Assembly (NCBI GenBank): GCA_947631955.1
Contig: CANRNJ010000009.1
Coordinates: 1-64,000 of the forward strand
DNA from: an uncultured Lachnospiraceae bacterium
Lineage (GTDB): Bacteria; Bacillota; Clostridia; Lachnospirales; Lachnospiraceae
Direction: 5' to 3'
Length of the DNA stretch: 64,000 bases
Made by a program: the position numbers and the translations under genes. Shown one piece after another: positions 61,345-64,000 of the stretch; position 1 is the first letter of the stretch; every line of letters begins with the position of its first letter. The notes beneath the pieces were generated by a model, which was not told the DNA's origin, did no database searches, and was given only the letters and a program-made list of their open reading frames with translations.

Positions 61345-63846
61345 TTACCGGATGTCATAGACCGATCTGACTAAGAAATCCTCCGCGCCGCCTTCCACGA
61401 TGTCCACCCGCTTTTCACCGGGATTCATGTCAAAGAAATTGTCCGACAGGCGCACGTCGCCGTCCACCCCTTCGATCTCTACGTTTTTGGCATATGCATG
61501 TGCGGAAACGATCAGGGTGTCCCCCTCTCTCCGGCAGGTAAGCTTTGGGTCTTCAAACCGAAAATGTTTCGGCGCCGTAAAAAGGCATGTATTCTCGGAA
61601 ACGATCTTTCCGCCTATTTCCAGCGCATAGCTGAAATAGATTTCCAGTTCATCAAATGCCGTAAAATCGCATTTTTCAAGCCATGTGCCGCTCAGAGGAT
61701 TGACCTTGACATGCTCTCTTCCCGCCAGAAGGACGTCCCCTTTGGGAGTTCTCAGCTGCCATTGCACTATTCCTTTGACCGTTTTCATGGTTTCGTTCGC
61801 CACATGGAGCCTTGCCGACTTCTCGATCGGCGCAGGCTGCGTGATGCAGTACGGCCGCTCGCTCAGTTCGCCCACCTCTTCGCAGGAGATCATCACGGGC
61901 GCAAACGCTTTTTTCTCTGCGTAGTGCAGCGCTTTCCAACGGCCGTAATAATCGATGCTGGACCACGACGCCACCGGCCAGATGTCGTTCAGCTGCCACA
62001 CCACCGTTCCCATGCACCTGCCGCGGTGCCTGCGGAAATGTTCGATCCCATAGCGGATCGCTTCGGCCTGAAGCAGCTGGGAGGCGTACAGCAGCAGTTC
62101 AAAACGGGACGGATAGAGATAGGTCGCCGACAGATAATCCAGAATCTTTCCGTTTGCGGCCACATTTCTCTGATGCATCTCCATGACGCGGGAGAAAATA
62201 TTGCGGTCTTCCGGTCTGGTAAATGTTTCGACCGTCTTCAGGCAGGGAAACGACTGAAAACCGAATTCCGACAGATAGCGGAATTTGAACTTGCGAAACT
62301 CCGTAAACGGCTTGTTCCCGTGCCAGACGTCCCAATAGTGGGTGTCCCCTCTGTTTTCATCCCAAGGATCGTCATAGTTGCCGCCCGACGAGGGAGAAGA
62401 CGGCCAATAAAACGTATCGGGATCTTCCTCTTTTAATATCTTGGGAATGATATATTCAAAGATCTTGATATAATCGTATTTCTGCTTGATCGACGGCTTC
62501 CACGTCCCGTCAAGGGTCTGCGTTTCCATTTCGTTGTTGCCGCACCATAATCCCAGACAGGCGTGATGGCGGATTCGGCGCACATTGTCCCGTATCTCCG
62601 CGCTGATATTCTGCTCAAATTCCTCGTCCAGTTCATAGGATGCGCAGGCAAACATGAAATCCTGCCATACCAAAAGCCCCAATTCGTCGCACGCATCATA
62701 AAACCAGTCGTCCGGATAATAGCCGCCGCCCCATACCCGGATGCAGTTGTGATTGGCGTCTGCGGCGTCCTGAAGCAGTTTTCTCGTGCGCTCTTTCGTC
62801 ACTCTGGACAAAATATTGTCTTCCGGAATGTAATCCGCGCCCATGGCAAAGATCTTAATGCCGTTTACTTCATGCGCAAAGCAGCGTCCCCACTCGTCCT
62901 CCTGCGTATTGACCGTCATGGTCCGAAGCCCGATCCTGCCCTCCCATCGATTGAGCAGGTTCCCGTCCCCGTCGGCCAGAACGACTTCTGCCCGATACAA
63001 AGGCTGTTCCCCGTATCCATGCGGCCACCAAAGTTTGGGCGTGTCCACGGTAAGGACGTTCCATCCCGTTCCTTCCTTAGAAGAATGGCGCCCGATCAGG
63101 ACATTCTCGTCGTCGTACAGGGCGAACCGGATTTCGCACTCGGATTCTCCGGCATAGTAACGCACTTCGGGTTTGCACGTTATGTCAACCACATGGTCCC
63201 GCGTATGCGCCGCAGCCAGTCCTTCGCCGATCCTGTGCGTCTGCGTAATACGGACCTGTTCCAATCTCGCCTTATGTCCCGAAAGCAGAAAGACTGGCCG
63301 AAAGATACCGGCATCGGGCAGTCTGGGGCCCCAGTCCCATCCAAACATACAGTGCGCCTTCCGCAGATGGGGGAATCCGCGCATGGATTCCGCGGAACCG
63401 CCGGTGTATACCTTGGCGTTTTCTTCTTCTATAAATCCTGTGGGAGAAGAAAACTCCAGACAGAGCGTATTCTCCCCGCAGACGGCTTTTCCCGCAAGAT
63501 CGAACTCCCACACCCGGTGCATATTATTGACGCGGCCGAGAAGTTCTCCGTTGAGATAGACCGCCGCCAGCGTATCGATCCCTTCAAAACGCAGCGCGAG
63601 GAAATCGCTGTCCATCTGCTGTTTGGTAATCGTAAATACGGTCTGGAACCGGAAATCATTCTCCATCAGCCGCAGCGCGTCCGCTTCGTTCATTCTGTCG
63701 TAAGGATCCGGAATCCGCCCCTGCTGGAGCAGGTTGCCGTAAACAGAGCCCGGTATCTGGACCTCAATCCAGTCTTCCGGGATCCCGTAGACATTGTCCC
63801 CAAGGATCTGCATCTTCCAACCCGTATCCAGAATCATTTTATCCAT
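61345..63846 (-). CDS. GH2-family beta-mannosidase
   Basis: This is a cytoplasmic GH2 enzyme of about 833 residues. Order: sugar-binding jelly roll (about 1-190), immunoglobulin-like domain, then the TIM barrel. The acid/base Glu lies in GLWCGNNEMETQ and the nucleophile Glu in YLSEFGFQSFP. The stretch WGGGYYPDDWFYDACDELG is typical of beta-mannosidases rather than beta-galactosidases. It probably removes mannose from beta-mannan or N-glycan fragments. The ATG at 63846 follows AGAGGATAAAAGC and lies 4 bp after the truA stop, so it is coupled to truA. No transporter for the sugar is nearby. Confidence 0.9.
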   Translation of the reverse strand: MDKMILDTGWKMQILGDNVYGIPEDWIEVQIPGSVYGNLLQQGRIPDPYDRMNEADALRLMENDFRFQTVFTITKQQMDSDFLALRFEGIDTLAAVYLNGELLGRVNNMHRVWEFDLAGKAVCGENTLCLEFSSPTGFIEEENAKVYTGGSAESMRGFPHLRKAHCMFGWDWGPRLPDAGIFRPVFLLSGHKARLEQVRITQTHRIGEGLAAAHTRDHVVDITCKPEVRYYAGESECEIRFALYDDENVLIGRHSSKEGTGWNVLTVDTPKLWWPHGYGEQPLYRAEVVLADGDGNLLNRWEGRIGLRTMTVNTQEDEWGRCFAHEVNGIKIFAMGADYIPEDNILSRVTKERTRKLLQDAADANHNCIRVWGGGYYPDDWFYDACDELGLLVWQDFMFACASYELDEEFEQNISAEIRDNVRRIRHHACLGLWCGNNEMETQTLDGTWKPSIKQKYDYIKIFEYIIPKILKEEDPDTFYWPSSPSSGGNYDDPWDENRGDTHYWDVWHGNKPFTEFRKFKFRYLSEFGFQSFPCLKTVETFTRPEDRNIFSRVMEMHQRNVAANGKILDYLSATYLYPSRFELLLYASQLLQAEAIRYGIEHFRRHRGRCMGTVVWQLNDIWPVASWSSIDYYGRWKALHYAEKKAFAPVMISCEEVGELSERPYCITQPAPIEKSARLHVANETMKTVKGIVQWQLRTPKGDVLLAGREHVKVNPLSGTWLEKCDFTAFDELEIYFSYALEIGGKIVSENTCLFTAPKHFRFEDPKLTCRREGDTLIVSAHAYAKNVEIEGVDGDVRLSDNFFDMNPGEKRVDIVEGGAEDFLVRSVYDIR

Positions 63847-63850
63847 GCTT

Positions 63851-64000
63851 TTATCCTCTCTTCTCAAACTCGATCCCGACAAGCGTAAGTCCGCAGGCAG
63901 GCGCAGTCGGTCCCGCTTTCTTCCGGTCTTTTGCCTCCAGGATCTCCTTCACCGCCTGCGGCGCGATATGTCCGCGGCCCACTTCCATCAGGGTTCCCGC
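63851..64000 (-). CDS. truA: tRNA pseudouridine synthase A (C-terminal part)
   Basis: The last about 49 codons of TruA run off the window's right edge. GTLMEVGRGHIAP, EILEAKDRKKAGPTAPACGLTLV and the end GIEFEKRG are diagnostic. TruA makes pseudouridine at tRNA positions 38-40. In many Firmicutes truA is followed by rplM; here the beta-mannosidase gene lies between them. Confidence 0.88.
   Translation of the reverse strand, partial: AGTLMEVGRGHIAPQAVKEILEAKDRKKAGPTAPACGLTLVGIEFEKRG

Noticed and set aside
1..64000. tRNA, rRNA, riboswitch or prophage/IS genes
   Set aside because: I looked for T-loop-like and riboswitch-like conserved cores and for integrase, transposase or phage structural motifs and found none that I could support by eye; a covariance-model search would settle this.

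Overview
The window looks like a chromosomal segment from a spore-forming, butyrate-producing member of the Clostridia, most like Lachnospiraceae. The support is an alpha/beta-type small acid-soluble spore protein gene, a complete thl-crt-hbd-bcd-etfB-etfA butyryl-CoA operon, Firmicutes-style promoters and AGGAGG-type ribosome binding sites, and tig-clpP-clpX-lon-engB and truA/rplM/rpsI housekeeping groups. No rRNA, tRNA, CRISPR array, prophage or IS transposase was recognised.

Layout. 1-3.6 kb (+): tail of an unrecognised gene, then an OmpR-type two-component system with a BcrA-type ABC transporter, facing a broken TetR regulator. 4-8.2 kb (-): HdeD-like and VanZ-like membrane proteins, a VanH-like D-lactate dehydrogenase, an AI-2E-family permease and EngB. 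8.4-14.2 kb (-): protein quality control (lon, clpX, clpP, tig). 14.6-20 kb: SASP, DJ-1/PfpI protein, a DUF1189-like membrane protein with a Gln/Tyr-rich repeat tail, a CYTH phosphatase, a LacI regulator and malQ. 20.1-25.8 kb (-): an AT-rich module of LytTR regulator, GHKL kinase, a 17-codon ORF, lipoprotein, two permeases and an ATPase. 26-37 kb: coiled-coil protein, HAD phosphatase, DUF6062 and DUF554 proteins, an AT-rich pair (120-aa unknown plus HD phosphohydrolase), TetR and MocR regulators, a DUF2225 protein and glnS. 37.3-39.3 kb (-): class II aldolase and MtnA-like isomerase, probably for 5-deoxyribose or methylthioribose phosphate disposal. 39.6-44.7 kb (-): a five-gene ABC-2 export operon. 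44.9-51 kb (-): butyrate operon. 51-57.4 kb: M23 peptidase, hibernation factor, DnaA-box cluster, a membrane glycosyltransferase interrupted at a C9 tract, an NlpC/P60 hydrolase and trxB. 57.4-64 kb: repeat cluster, a YmfI-like SDR, YbaK deacylase, a small gene broken by a 17-bp tandem duplication, rpsI, rplM, a GH2 beta-mannosidase and the end of truA.

A striking feature is how many short tandem repeats lie between genes or in gene ends: periods of 27, 37-38, 46, 31 and 77 bp between genes, and 33 bp inside genes. One array triplicates a stop-RBS-start junction. One 17-bp duplication frameshifts a gene. A C9 tract interrupts a glycosyltransferase. A hairpin-rich 123-bp segment flanked by 12-bp direct repeats sits between lon and engB. 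Together they suggest a genome with active slippage and small repeat mobility. The other candidates for new biology are the TAATG-coupled 17-residue peptide of the LytTR system, the HD phosphohydrolase pair, and the DnaA-box cluster far from any dnaA gene.
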